Shown here: positions 32,938 to 41,432 of the stretch, piece by piece
How the letters are laid out: the number at the start of each line of letters is the position of its first letter
Numbering within the stretch: the stretch's first letter is position 1
Source: Rubrivirga marina
GTDB taxonomy: Bacteria; Bacteroidota; Rhodothermia; Rhodothermales; Rubricoccaceae
Direction of reading: 5' to 3'
Assembly: GCF_002283365.1 (NCBI RefSeq)
Contig: NZ_MQWD01000001.1
Span: forward strand, 4,224,992 to 4,288,991
DNA length: 64,000 nt
The notes under the pieces: generated by a model
The model's input: only the letters and a program-made list of their open reading frames with translations
Told to the model about the DNA's origin: nothing
The model's database searches: none
Translations under genes and position numbers: made by a program

Positions 32938-33444
32938 ATGGCCCTCCACCTCCGCACCGGCGAGACGTCACTCTCGCTCGACCGCGCCGACGGCGCCCTG
33001 ACCGCCGACGGCGAACCGCTCGACGCCCGCCTCACCCGCCTCGGCGCGACCGGCGACGCCGAGACCGTCCTCCTCGTCGCCGACGGCCGCCCGCGCGTCG
33101 TCACCGTCGAGCGCGACGGGGGCACCACGCGCGTCTGGGTCGATGGCGCGCCCGTCGAGGTCGAGACCCGCACCGACGCCGACCTCCTGCTGGAGCGGTT
33201 CGGCCTCGACGCCGGCGACACGGCCGCCGACCGCGAGGTCCGCGCGCCGATGCCGGGCCTCGTCCTCCGCGTGCTCGTCGAGCCCGGCGCCGAGGTCGAG
33301 GCGGGCCAGGGGCTCGTGGTCCTCGAGGCCATGAAGATGGAGAACGAGCTGACGGCCCCCGCCGCCGGCACCGTCGCCGCCGTCCACGTCACCGCGAGCG
33401 ACGCCGTGGCCAAGAACGAGCTGCTGGTCGAGATCGACGTCTAG
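32938..33444 (+). CDS. Biotin carboxyl carrier-type protein
   Basis: The 168-aa protein ends in a biotinyl/lipoyl domain: APMPGLVLRVLVEPGAEVEA, then VVLEAMKMENELTAP with biotin-accepting Lys133 in AMKM and the tail VAKNELLVEIDV. The first ~100 residues form a beta-rich linker domain like that of propionyl-/acetyl-CoA carboxylase alpha-chain tails, so it may serve a propionyl- or methylcrotonyl-CoA carboxylase; the carboxylase genes are not here. IcmF at 57 kb is consistent with propionate/isobutyrate metabolism. Confidence 0.9.
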   Translation: MALHLRTGETSLSLDRADGALTADGEPLDARLTRLGATGDAETVLLVADGRPRVVTVERDGGTTRVWVDGAPVEVETRTDADLLLERFGLDAGDTAADREVRAPMPGLVLRVLVEPGAEVEAGQGLVVLEAMKMENELTAPAAGTVAAVHVTASDAVAKNELLVEIDV

Positions 33445-33501
33445 GCACGCGGACCTCCCGTCGGATGAGCGAGTTCGTCCCTCGCCCCCTCCCGCGCTCG
33501 C

Positions 33502-34212
33502 ATGTCCACGCTCCTCCTCCTCAGCAACTCGACCTCGCCGGGCCGGCCTTACCTGGCCCACGCCCGCGACTGGATCGCCGAGGCCGTCGGGGACGCGCGG
33601 CGCGTGGCGTTCGTCCCGTACGCCGCCGTGACGTTCGCGTACGACGACTACGTCGCCCGCGTCCGCGAAGCGCTCGACGGGCTGCGCCTGGAGATCGTCG
33701 GCGTCCACGCCTCGGCCGATCCTGCTGGCGTCGTGGCCGGGGCTGACGCCGTGTTCGTCGGTGGGGGCAACACGTTCCACCTCCTCCGCGAGGCGTACCG
33801 CCACGGGCTCCTCGACGCGATCCGCCAGCGGGTGGCCGACGGCGCGCCGTACGTCGGGTGGAGCGCCGGCTCGAACCTCGCGTGCCCGAGCGTCCGCACG
33901 ACGAACGACATGCCCATCGTCGAGCCGCCGTCGCTCGACGCGCTCGGGCTCGTCCCGGTCCAGATCAACCCCCACTACACCGACGCGCACCCCCCGGGGC
34001 ACCAGGGCGAGACGCGCGCCCAGCGGCTCGCCGAGTTCGTCGCCGCGAACCCCGAGTCGCCGGTCGTCGGTCTGCCCGAGGGCACGGCCGTCCGCGTCGC
34101 CGACGGGCGGGCGGGGCTGCTCGGAGAGGGCGCCGCGCGCGTGTTCGACCCGCAGTCGCCGGAGGGCCGGGAGGCCGCGCCGGGCGAGGCCGAGGCTCTG
34201 TTCGTCCGCTAG
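33502..34212 (+). CDS. pepE: Peptidase E (aspartyl dipeptidase, family S51)
   Basis: The 236-aa protein matches PepE throughout: STLLLLSNSTSPGRPYLAHA, VFVGGGNTFHLLREAY, the nucleophile GWSAGSN (Ser121), and Asp136 and His158 (INPHYTDAHPPGHQGE), one residue offset from the E. coli triad Ser120/Asp135/His157. It hydrolyses dipeptides with N-terminal Asp in the cytosol. A degenerate dispersed palindrome follows 4 bp after the stop. Confidence 0.93.
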   Translation: MSTLLLLSNSTSPGRPYLAHARDWIAEAVGDARRVAFVPYAAVTFAYDDYVARVREALDGLRLEIVGVHASADPAGVVAGADAVFVGGGNTFHLLREAYRHGLLDAIRQRVADGAPYVGWSAGSNLACPSVRTTNDMPIVEPPSLDALGLVPVQINPHYTDAHPPGHQGETRAQRLAEFVAANPESPVVGLPEGTAVRVADGRAGLLGEGAARVFDPQSPEGREAAPGEAEALFVR

Positions 34213-34216
34213 GTCC

Positions 34217-34244
34217 GCCGGCCTCGGGCGCGGCGCCGAGGCGG
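34217..34244. repeat. Degenerate dispersed palindrome after pepE
   Basis: CCGCCGGCCTCGGG...GGCGCCGAGGCGG; the right half matches the consensus, the left half is altered. It is 4 bp past the pepE stop. Confidence 0.55.
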
Positions 34245-34304
34245 CCGCATCTCCGGCGAGGCGTCTCCGTTGAACCCCGGACCTCGCGCCCCTCCCCTCG
34301 ACCG

Positions 34305-34637
34305 ATGCCCGCCCCCCTCATCCCGATCACGTCCGCCGACCACATCCCCGGCCAGACCATCCTCGAGCACCTCGACGTCGTCTACGGCAACACCGTCCGG
34401 GCCAAACACGTCGGGCGGGACCTCATGGCCGGGCTGAAGTCGGTCGTCGGCGGCGAGATCCGCGGCTACACCGAGATGCTTCGGGACGCCCGCGATGAGG
34501 CTCTCGACCGGATGAAGGAGGACGCCCTCGGCCTGGGCGCCGACGCCGTCATCAACGTCCGGTTCACGACGAGCCAGGTCGGCCAGGGCATGGCCGAGAT
34601 GCTAGCGTACGGCACGGCGGTCCGGCTCGAGGACTGA
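34305..34637 (+). CDS. YbjQ/UPF0145-family protein
   Basis: The 110-aa protein is a complete YbjQ-type domain: TILEHLDVVYGNTVRAKHVG, IRGYTEMLRDARDEALDRMK, and LGADAVINVRFTTSQVG. The family forms small cytosolic oligomers of unknown function (once annotated heavy-metal-binding). ATG chosen in the CGACCGATG context. Confidence 0.88.
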   Translation: MPAPLIPITSADHIPGQTILEHLDVVYGNTVRAKHVGRDLMAGLKSVVGGEIRGYTEMLRDARDEALDRMKEDALGLGADAVINVRFTTSQVGQGMAEMLAYGTAVRLED

Positions 34638-34644
34638 CCCGCCT

Positions 34645-35211
34645 CTATCCGGCTTCGGCCTCTGTGGCGGCTTTCTGCGCGAACGCCGTCACCAGCCGCG
34701 CGTGCGCGGCGACCACGTCGACGAGGCCGGTCTCGGCGAGGCGCGCGTCGGGCGACGTCGGGAGCTTGGGCGGCGAGACGCGGCCCATCCACAGCGGCAG
34801 CTTCTCGCGGAGGAGCGACGGACCCGGGAACCGGCCGGGCGCGAGGTGCACGGCGTAGAACGCCGCCTTCCGGTCGAGGCGGGCGTAGACGCTCTGGTCG
34901 GGCTCGACCTCGCCCTCGGCCCCCGTCGCGACGACGGCCGCGCCCAGGAGGAAGTCGTGGTAGAGGAACGGGAGTTCGGCGAGCGCCGGCCCCACGGCGG
35001 CCAGCACGTCGGGGTGCCCGCGGAGGCCGACCTCGGCGGCCCGCGCCGTGACCGTCGCGACGAGGGCGAGGGTCTCCTCCGCGACGAGTTCGGGGTCGGC
35101 CTGGTCGGTCAACACGGGGAGGACCGAGCGGACGACATCCTGGGTCGTGGACAGCGCGGCGGCGGCGGCGAACGCCGTTACCCGCGCGGAAAGGGAGAGG
35201 CCAGAGGTCAT
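34645..35211 (-). CDS. Hypothetical helical protein
   Basis: The 188-aa protein is Ala/Leu-rich and predicted mostly helical, without signal peptide or obvious domain. Notable segments are HPDVLAAVGPALAELPFLYH and ARLDRKAAFYAVHLAPGRFP. It is convergent with the YbjQ gene (7 bp apart) and divergent from the porin gene, with an AT-rich promoter region between. No function can be proposed. Confidence 0.6.
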   Translation of the reverse strand: MTSGLSLSARVTAFAAAAALSTTQDVVRSVLPVLTDQADPELVAEETLALVATVTARAAEVGLRGHPDVLAAVGPALAELPFLYHDFLLGAAVVATGAEGEVEPDQSVYARLDRKAAFYAVHLAPGRFPGPSLLREKLPLWMGRVSPPKLPTSPDARLAETGLVDVVAAHARLVTAFAQKAATEAEAG

Positions 35212-35260
35212 GGCAGACTAGATTTTTTAGGCGGAAGCGCTTTTCAGTTTGGACTTGGTG

Positions 35261-35290
35261 TTGCCAACGGCCACGTCGCAAAAATAAATA
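35261..35290 (+). promoter_or_regulatory. Promoter of the TorF-type porin gene
   Basis: TTGCCA (35261-35266) and TAAATA (35285-35290) are 18 bp apart, within a conspicuous AT-rich island (35219-35292) in an otherwise very GC-rich window. The start codon follows 30 bp later. Confidence 0.55.
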
Positions 35291-35319
35291 GGGGGTTCCA
35301 CCCACCTACCCCTCCGCTC

Positions 35320-36039
35320 ATGCCCCGCTCGCTCCTCGCGCTCGCGCTGTTCCTCGCCGCGCCCACGGCTCTCGCCCAGCCTGGCGTCTCGCTCGGCGCC
35401 GACATCGTCAGCCGCTACGTCTGGCGTGGCATCGACTACGGCGACCAGATCAACATCCAGCCGACCCTCGCCGTCACGTTTGACAACGTCGAGGTCGGGA
35501 CGTGGGCGTCGTACTCGATCAGCAGCTTCGGCGACGGGCCCGCGTTCGCGGAGCAGGACTTCTACGTCAGCGCCTCGGCCGGCCCGGCCTCGTTCGGCAT
35601 CACGGACTACTACTACCCGATCCTGAACGGCGCCGAGAGCTCGGACTTCTTCAACTTCGACGGCGACTACGCTGGGGCCCACACGCTCGAGGCCTTCGTC
35701 CAGCTCGCGCCCGAGAGCGTCCCGCTGAGCCTGCTCGTGGCGACGGCGTTCTACAACGCCTCGGACTTCCCGACCTACGTCGAGCTGGGCACGGGCTTCG
35801 AGCTCGGCGGCCTCGAGTGGGGCGCGGCGGCCGGGGCCGTATTCGCCCTCGACCCGCCGGAGGGGACGACCGGCAGCCCGTTCTACGGGACGACCGACGA
35901 CGCCGCGCTCATCAACCTGTCGCTCGGCGCCACCAAGGACATCCCGCTGACGGACGCGTTCTCCCTGCCCGTCTCGGCCGCGTTGATCGTCAACCCGGAC
36001 TCGGAGCGGAGCTTCCTCGTCTTCGGCGTGAGCCTGTAG
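35320..36039 (+). CDS. TorF/Gcw_chp-type outer-membrane beta-barrel
   Basis: The 239-aa protein has a signal peptide (cleavage near ALAQ, residue ~19) and then the family's signature GADIVSRYVWRGIDYGDQIN, followed by alternating amphipathic strands and an aromatic-poor C-terminus ending FGVSL. Such proteins are putative porins of about 14 or fewer strands. It has its own strong-looking AT-rich promoter, consistent with an abundant outer-membrane protein. Confidence 0.85.
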   Translation: MPRSLLALALFLAAPTALAQPGVSLGADIVSRYVWRGIDYGDQINIQPTLAVTFDNVEVGTWASYSISSFGDGPAFAEQDFYVSASAGPASFGITDYYYPILNGAESSDFFNFDGDYAGAHTLEAFVQLAPESVPLSLLVATAFYNASDFPTYVELGTGFELGGLEWGAAAGAVFALDPPEGTTGSPFYGTTDDAALINLSLGATKDIPLTDAFSLPVSAALIVNPDSERSFLVFGVSL

Positions 36040-36122
36040 CGGACTCAGGGCGACGCGTCGCGCCCGGCCGGCGGTCCGCGCCGGCCGGGCGCGATCGAGT
36101 TCGGCCCCGGAGTCGGCGCGGC

Positions 36123-37106
36123 TCAGCTCTGCTGCTGGGTCCCGCCGCCCGGCCCGCCGCCGATGGCCGTCCGCATCTCGGTGTCGGCCTCGATGTTGCG
36201 GAGGTTGTAGTAGTCCATGATCCCGAGGTTGCCCTGGCGGAACGCCTCGGCCATGGCCTTCGGGATCTCGGCCTCGGCCGCGACGAGGTTGGCCCGCTGC
36301 TCCTGCTCGGAGGCGACGGCCGCCGCGCGGCGCTCCTCGGCCTTGGCCCGGGCGACGCGGAGGTCGGCCTCGGCCTGGTCGGTCTGGAGCTTGGCCCCGA
36401 TGTTCTCGCCGACGTCGACGTCGGCGATGTCGATCGAGAGGATGTCGAAGGCCGTCCCGTTGTCGAGGCCCTTCGAGAGGACCGTCTTGGAGATGTTGTC
36501 CGGGTTTTCCAGCACCATCGCGTGCGTGTCGGACGAGCCAATCGTGCTCACGATGCCCTCGCCGACGCGGGCGATGATCGTCTCCTCGCCCGCGCCGCCG
36601 ACCAGCCGCTCGATGTTGGCCCGGACGGTCACCCGCGCGATGGCGCGGACCTGGATCCCGTCCTTTGCGATGGCCGAGATCGGCGGCGTCTCGATGACCT
36701 TCGGGTTGACCGACACCTGGACGGCCTCGAACACGTCGCGGCCGGCGAGGTCGATGGCCGTCGCCCGCTCGAACGAGAGGTCGATGTTCGCCTTGTCGGC
36801 CGAGATCAGCGCGTTGACGACCTGCTGGACGTGGCCGCCGGCGAGGTAGTGGGCCTCGAGGAGCGGCGGCTCGACCGGGATCCCCGCCTTGTGCGCCGTG
36901 ATGAGCGGCCGGACGATGGCCGCCGGCGGCACGTTCCGCAGCCGCATCCCGACGAGGTCGCGGAACAGGCTCAGCTTCACGCCCGAGAAGATGGCCGTGA
37001 TCCACAGCCGGACCGGGACGAAGTACAGGATCACGATCCCGAACAGGACCGCGCCGAGGATGACGATGAGGCTGCCGACGCCGAGGAGGTCTTCCATAGG
37101 TCTCAT
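36123..37106 (-). CDS. floA: Flotillin-like protein FloA
   Basis: The 327-aa protein has an N-terminal membrane hairpin ([20 protein letters not shown]), then the FloA/UPF0365 sequence: [59 protein letters not shown], and a coiled-coil region rich in Ala/Glu (residues ~240-300). FloA assembles in membrane microdomains and helps envelope protein organisation. An alternative ATG at 37097 would shorten it by three residues. It ends the moaC-floA minus-strand pair (33 bp apart). Confidence 0.94.
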   Translation of the reverse strand: MRPMEDLLGVGSLIVILGAVLFGIVILYFVPVRLWITAIFSGVKLSLFRDLVGMRLRNVPPAAIVRPLITAHKAGIPVEPPLLEAHYLAGGHVQQVVNALISADKANIDLSFERATAIDLAGRDVFEAVQVSVNPKVIETPPISAIAKDGIQVRAIARVTVRANIERLVGGAGEETIIARVGEGIVSTIGSSDTHAMVLENPDNISKTVLSKGLDNGTAFDILSIDIADVDVGENIGAKLQTDQAEADLRVARAKAEERRAAAVASEQEQRANLVAAEAEIPKAMAEAFRQGNLGIMDYYNLRNIEADTEMRTAIGGGPGGGTQQQS

Positions 37107-37139
37107 AGGTACGCGGCGGCCGGTACGCCCGCCGAGGGT

Positions 37140-37643
37140 CTAGTTGTTGCGCGGCCCGGCGGGCCGGCGGTAGTCGCCGCTCCGCCCGCCGGTCTTGGCG
37201 AGGAGCCGGACGCCCGTGATCTCGATCTCCTTCGTGACCGACTTGCACATGTCGTAGATCGTCAGCGCGGCGATGGACACGGCCGTGAGGGCCTCCATCT
37301 CGACGCCCGTCGGGCCCTCCGTCTTCGTGATCGCGCGGACGTCAACCGCCCCGGCCTCGTCGTCGAGCGAGAACTCGATCTCGACGTTCTGAAGGTTGAC
37401 GTCGTGGCAGAGTGGGAGGAGCCGGCTCGTCTGTTTGGCGCCGAGGACGCCGGCCACGTTCGAGACCGTGAGCACGTCGCCCTTGCGGATCTCGTTCTCG
37501 CGGATGAGCCGGAGCGCCTCGGCCCCGACGATCACGCGGCCCGCCGCGACCGCCGTCCGTGCCGTCGAGGTCTTCTGGCTGACGTCGACCATCCGGGCTT
37601 GGCCCTGGTCGTCGACGTGGCTGAGGGTAGGGGTCTCGGTCAT
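37140..37643 (-). CDS. moaC: Cyclic pyranopterin monophosphate synthase MoaC
   Basis: The 167-aa protein has the MoaC signature: LSHVDDQGQARMVDVSQK, GDVLTVSNVAGVLGAKQTS, LPLCHDVNLQ, and EGPTGVEMEALTAVSIAALT plus IYDMCKSVTK. It converts the MoaA product to cyclic pyranopterin monophosphate in molybdenum cofactor synthesis. MoaA is encoded 200 bp upstream on the same strand. TATCTT lies 24 bp before the ATG. Confidence 0.96.
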   Translation of the reverse strand: MTETPTLSHVDDQGQARMVDVSQKTSTARTAVAAGRVIVGAEALRLIRENEIRKGDVLTVSNVAGVLGAKQTSRLLPLCHDVNLQNVEIEFSLDDEAGAVDVRAITKTEGPTGVEMEALTAVSIAALTIYDMCKSVTKEIEITGVRLLAKTGGRSGDYRRPAGPRNN

Positions 37644-37667
37644 GGAAGCGGCGGGGGAACGCCCTCG

Positions 37668-37673
37668 AAGATA
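37668..37673 (-). promoter_or_regulatory. TATCTT -7-type promoter element of moaC
   Basis: GGTATCTTCGAG on the minus strand, 24 bp before the moaC ATG; it suggests moaC-floA can be transcribed separately from moaA. Confidence 0.45.
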
Positions 37674-37812
37674 CCTGGGCGCGGCGAACGGATTCGGGCG
37701 TTTTCGAGGGCCGAGTTCCAGGGGGACGGCGTTGCGGCTTGACCCCGGCCGCCGACCGGACACGCGACGTCACCTGCCCCCTCCGATGGCGCTCGCCGAC
37801 CGGCTCGCCTCT

Positions 37813-37836
37813 CCTCGCCTCGGCGCCGAGGCGAGG
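37813..37836. repeat. Dispersed palindrome between moaA and moaC
   Basis: A perfect 24-bp palindrome, CCTCGCCTCGGC and its complement. It lies 10 bp past the moaA stop and upstream of the moaC promoter element, fitting a terminator position. Confidence 0.88.
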
Positions 37837-37846
37837 CCACCCGGCG

Positions 37847-38845
37847 TCAGCCGCCGATGGTGATCATCGGCCGGTTCTCCGTGGCGGCGAGGACGTCCAT
37901 GCCGGCATGAGCGCGGGCCTTGCCGGCCAGCGACCGGCGAACGAGCTCGAGGAGGTCGGCGTCCGTCGCGCCGCCCCGCATCGCGTCGCGGAGGCTGACC
38001 TCACGGGCCCCGAACAGGCACACCTTCAGCGCCCCATCGGCCGTGACGCGGAGGCGGTTGCAGCCGGCGCAGAACGGAACCGTCATGCTCGCCACGAACC
38101 CGACGCGGCCGCGCCAGCCGGGGCGCGAGAACGTCCGAGCCGTGGAGTGCGGCCCGTCATCGAGCGCGTCGAGCGGACCGTGGACGTCCTCGATGCGCGC
38201 CCGGGTCTCGGCGTAGGGCACCAGCTCCGACCGGTCCCAGCCGTTCCCGTCGAACGGCATGACCTCGATAAAGCGGACCTCGATCGGCTCCCGCGCCGCC
38301 CAGTCCGCGAAGTCCACCGCCTCGTCCTCGTTGACGCCGCGGAGGGCGACGACGTTGACCTTCAGCGAGCGGGGGCCGTCGATCCGATAGCCGAGGCGGA
38401 GCGCGGCGTCGAGCGCCGAGAGCACGCGATCGAGGCCCGGCCGGCGCGTGACGGCCTCGAACCGGTCGGCGCGGAGGGTGTCGAGCGAGAGCGTGAGGTC
38501 GGTGAGGCCCGCGGCACGGAGGTCCGGGAGGCGGTCTTCGAGGAGCAGACCGTTCGTCGTGAGCGCGAGCGAGCGGAGGCCGAGGCGCCCAAGCCGCTCC
38601 GCCACCTCGACGGCGTCCTTCCGCACGAGCGGCTCGCCGCCGGTCAACCGGATCTTGTCTACTCCCACCTCGGCGAGCACGCGGGCGAGGCGCTCGATCT
38701 CGTCGGTCGAGAGCATCTGCCGGGTCGGCGTGAGCGGGACGCCCTCGGCCGGCATGCAGTAGACGCAGCGGAGGTTGCACCGCTCCGTGAGCCCGAGCCG
38801 GAGCGTCGTGTGCCGGCGGCCGAACGAGTCGGTGAGGGGGCTCAT
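37847..38845 (-). CDS. moaA: GTP 3',8-cyclase MoaA
   Basis: The 332-aa radical-SAM protein has the N-terminal cluster ERCNLRCVYC (Cys23, Cys27, Cys30), KIRLTGGEPLVRKD, and the C-terminal cluster FCAGCNRLRVTADGALKVCL, ending in the conserved GG (TIGG). It converts GTP to the cyclic precursor of molybdopterin together with MoaC. The start overlaps the stop of a 39-aa membrane peptide gene (ATGA at 38842-38845). Confidence 0.97.
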   Translation of the reverse strand: MSPLTDSFGRRHTTLRLGLTERCNLRCVYCMPAEGVPLTPTRQMLSTDEIERLARVLAEVGVDKIRLTGGEPLVRKDAVEVAERLGRLGLRSLALTTNGLLLEDRLPDLRAAGLTDLTLSLDTLRADRFEAVTRRPGLDRVLSALDAALRLGYRIDGPRSLKVNVVALRGVNEDEAVDFADWAAREPIEVRFIEVMPFDGNGWDRSELVPYAETRARIEDVHGPLDALDDGPHSTARTFSRPGWRGRVGFVASMTVPFCAGCNRLRVTADGALKVCLFGAREVSLRDAMRGGATDADLLELVRRSLAGKARAHAGMDVLAATENRPMITIGG

Positions 38846-38961
38846 TCGTCCTTGCGGAAGATCGTCCGCGCGATGGCGATCACGACGCCGACCGCGATGC
38901 CGGCCAGGAGCATCACCACGAACCAGGGGGTCGATCCGAACTCGAGGGGGGCGTCTTGCAT
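38842..38961 (-). CDS. 39-aa single-span membrane peptide
   Basis: MQDAPLEFGSTPWFVVML begins a 39-aa peptide with one clear membrane helix (residues ~13-32) and a basic end RTIFRKDE. The reading frame is short, but a 4-bp overlap with moaA and start-stop coupling support translation. It lies 65 bp downstream of the WD40 regulator gene on the same strand. Role unknown; it may simply assist coupling or act as a small membrane protein. Confidence 0.55.
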   Translation of the reverse strand: MQDAPLEFGSTPWFVVMLLAGIAVGVVIAIARTIFRKDE

Positions 38962-39026
38962 GGCGGCGGCGGGGCCCGTCAGGATAACCGCCGCCGGGCT
39001 GACGAATGCCCTGAACGCGGCGCGGG

Positions 39027-41234
39027 CTACTCGAAGTCCTCGACCCAGACGATGTCGCTGTCCGCGCGGTCGAGGCGGGAGAGCAAGAACCGCCGGCCGC
39101 CGGGGAAGACGCCGAGGCCGGAGTCCTCGGGCACGTCGGCGACGGCCGCCAGCCGCTCGGCGCGGCCGGTTCGGAGGTCGACGCGGGCCACGGAGCCCCG
39201 CCGCTCGTAGTCGCGGAGAAGCACGTAGACCTCGTCGCCCACGACGGTCCAGTTGGCCCAGTCGGCCGGCGAGAGGTTCACGTTGATCCGCTGGGCGCGC
39301 ACGTCGCGGACCTCGCCGTCGACGACGGGCAGGCGCCAGAGGCCGCGTTGGTCGGGCCGGAGCACGAGGAGCCCGCCGTCGGGCGCCTCGGCCGCCGCCA
39401 CGCCGCCGTGGACCGTCACCGGCTCGGCGTCGCCGCCGGCCGACGGCACGCGGTAGATCTGCCAGCGCTCGCCGCGGTTCGACGCGAAGTAGACCCAGTT
39501 CCCGTCCCGCGACCACGCCGGGGCCACGTCGTCGGCCGGATCGTCGGTGAGCGGGCGGACCTCGCCGTTCGGCAGGACCACGAACACGTCGGCGTTGCCC
39601 TCGGGGCGGGCCGAGACCGCCAGCCGGCGGCCGTCCGGGCCCCACCGCGGGCCACTCACGCGGACGCCGTCGAACGCCGTGAGCTTGTTCGCGCCCGACC
39701 CGTCGGGGCCGGTGACCCAGACCTCGTGGCTCCCCGAGCGCGTCGAGACGAACGCGACGCGCTGGCCGTCGGGCGAGACGGTCGGCTGTCGGTCGTCGCG
39801 GGTCGAGGGCACGAGCCCCTCCGCCTCGACGCCCACCCCGACCGACACGACCTGCGACCGGACCTGCTGGCGCGCGAAGGCAACGCCGCCGCGGCGCCCG
39901 ACCGAGGGGCCAGCGATCTCGCCGCCGTCGGCGCCGAGGGCCACCCAGCGCGGGTCGCCGCCGGCCAACCCGACACGCCACAGCCCGGCCGCGCCCTCCC
40001 GGTTGGCCGCGTAGACGACCTCACTCCCGTCGGGCGTCCAGTCGAGCCCCGTCACGCCCTTCTGCTCGCGCGCCAGCCGCCGCACACGCCCGCCGCTGAC
40101 CGTCACGACCGCCACGTCTTGCCGCCCGTCGAGCTCCGTCCGGACGAACGCGAGCTGTTGGCCGTCGGGCGAGAACGCCGGGTTGAGGTCGCCGGGGTAC
40201 GTCGAGGCCGGCGACGTGAGACGCTGCGGCGGCGAGCCGTCGAGCGGCAGGAGGTGGAGGCTGAAGGCGCCCTGCCGGCCACGGCGGCCCGAGAAGGCGA
40301 GACGCGATCCGTCAGGGCTCCACACGAGGTCCGTGATGGCGAGGTCGCCGGACGCCACGAGCGTCTCCTCCGCCCCGCCGCCCGCGTCGACCACGTGCAC
40401 GCCGCAGTCGCCGCCGATCCCGCAGCGGACGAACGCCACGCGCTCGCCGTCGGGACTCCAGGCCGGGCTGAGTTCGTCGGCCGGCTGCATCGTCAGGCGC
40501 GTCGGCGCGCCGCCAGCCGTCGGCTGGACGTAGATGTCGAACTGGGGGCCCTCGCCTGGGACGTTCGTTCCGCCGTCCCACGCGAAGGCCACGCGCTCAC
40601 CGTCAGGCGAGAGGGCCGGGTCGCGCTCGTCGCCGGGCGTGCTGGTGACCGGCACGGCCGCAAGGGGCCGGACGCCGGCCACGCCCGCGCGGTAGGCGAC
40701 GTACGCCCCCACGAGCGTCACGGCGGCCGCGATCAGCCCCCACACGAGGGCCACAGGCCGCGTCCGCTGCGGGAGGACCGGGCGGCGGACGTCGAGGCCG
40801 GTGATGGGCTCGTCCCGACCGACGATAAACGGGACGGCCCCGTCGCCGGTCGGCATCGTGGGCGAGGCCGCGAGGTCGAGGTCTACGTCGTGCTCGACGG
40901 GCGCGATGAGCGCGTAGCCTCGCTTGCGGAGCGTCTCGACGTACTTCGGGTTCCGGGCCTTGTCGCCGAGGGCCTTTCTCAGTTCCGAGATGCACCGCGC
41001 GAGCACGTCGTCGGTGACGACGGTCCCGGTCCAGACCTCGGCCATGAACTCGTCCTTCGTGACGGTCTCGCCGGGCCGGGCCGCCATCGCCGCGAGCACC
41101 TCCATCACCTTCGGCTCGACACGGCGCACGTCGTCCCCTCGCGTGAGCCGGTTGGCCATCGGCTCCGCGATCCAGGCGCCCACGCGGAACGGGGCGGTGA
41201 GGGTTGGCTGGTCGGCCGGCTGTGCCGGTTCCAT
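39027..41234 (-). CDS. Winged-helix membrane regulator with TolB/WD40-like repeats
   Basis: The 735-aa protein begins with an OmpR/CadC-type winged helix (residues ~15-113: RRVEPKVMEVLAAMAARPGE, DDVLARCISELRKALGD, KYVETLRKRGYALIAPV), then a linker, one membrane helix (RPVALVWGLIAAAVTLVGAY) and about 530 residues of repeated PD40/TolB beta-propeller units (SPDGERVAFVRC, WSPDGSRLAFSGRRG, FSPDGQQLAFVR). This CadC-like layout suggests a one-component regulator sensing an outside signal through the propeller. The target genes are unknown. ATG at 41234. Confidence 0.9.
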   Translation of the reverse strand: MEPAQPADQPTLTAPFRVGAWIAEPMANRLTRGDDVRRVEPKVMEVLAAMAARPGETVTKDEFMAEVWTGTVVTDDVLARCISELRKALGDKARNPKYVETLRKRGYALIAPVEHDVDLDLAASPTMPTGDGAVPFIVGRDEPITGLDVRRPVLPQRTRPVALVWGLIAAAVTLVGAYVAYRAGVAGVRPLAAVPVTSTPGDERDPALSPDGERVAFAWDGGTNVPGEGPQFDIYVQPTAGGAPTRLTMQPADELSPAWSPDGERVAFVRCGIGGDCGVHVVDAGGGAEETLVASGDLAITDLVWSPDGSRLAFSGRRGRQGAFSLHLLPLDGSPPQRLTSPASTYPGDLNPAFSPDGQQLAFVRTELDGRQDVAVVTVSGGRVRRLAREQKGVTGLDWTPDGSEVVYAANREGAAGLWRVGLAGGDPRWVALGADGGEIAGPSVGRRGGVAFARQQVRSQVVSVGVGVEAEGLVPSTRDDRQPTVSPDGQRVAFVSTRSGSHEVWVTGPDGSGANKLTAFDGVRVSGPRWGPDGRRLAVSARPEGNADVFVVLPNGEVRPLTDDPADDVAPAWSRDGNWVYFASNRGERWQIYRVPSAGGDAEPVTVHGGVAAAEAPDGGLLVLRPDQRGLWRLPVVDGEVRDVRAQRINVNLSPADWANWTVVGDEVYVLLRDYERRGSVARVDLRTGRAERLAAVADVPEDSGLGVFPGGRRFLLSRLDRADSDIVWVEDFE

Positions 41235-41432
41235 GCGGTGACGTCGTAGAGGGTGCCAGGGATGCCGCCAGAGCCCGGACGATCGAGGGCGGAGGGCGGC
41301 CTCGTGTGCCCCAAACGGCCCGGCGCGCTCCGTGGTGCCCGGGTCGGTGGGGGCCCCCTTCACGATAGCGCTGGCGGTCGGCATACGCTACGGACGATCT
41401 CCCAAAACGCTCCCAAGCGGCCCCAGCAAGCC

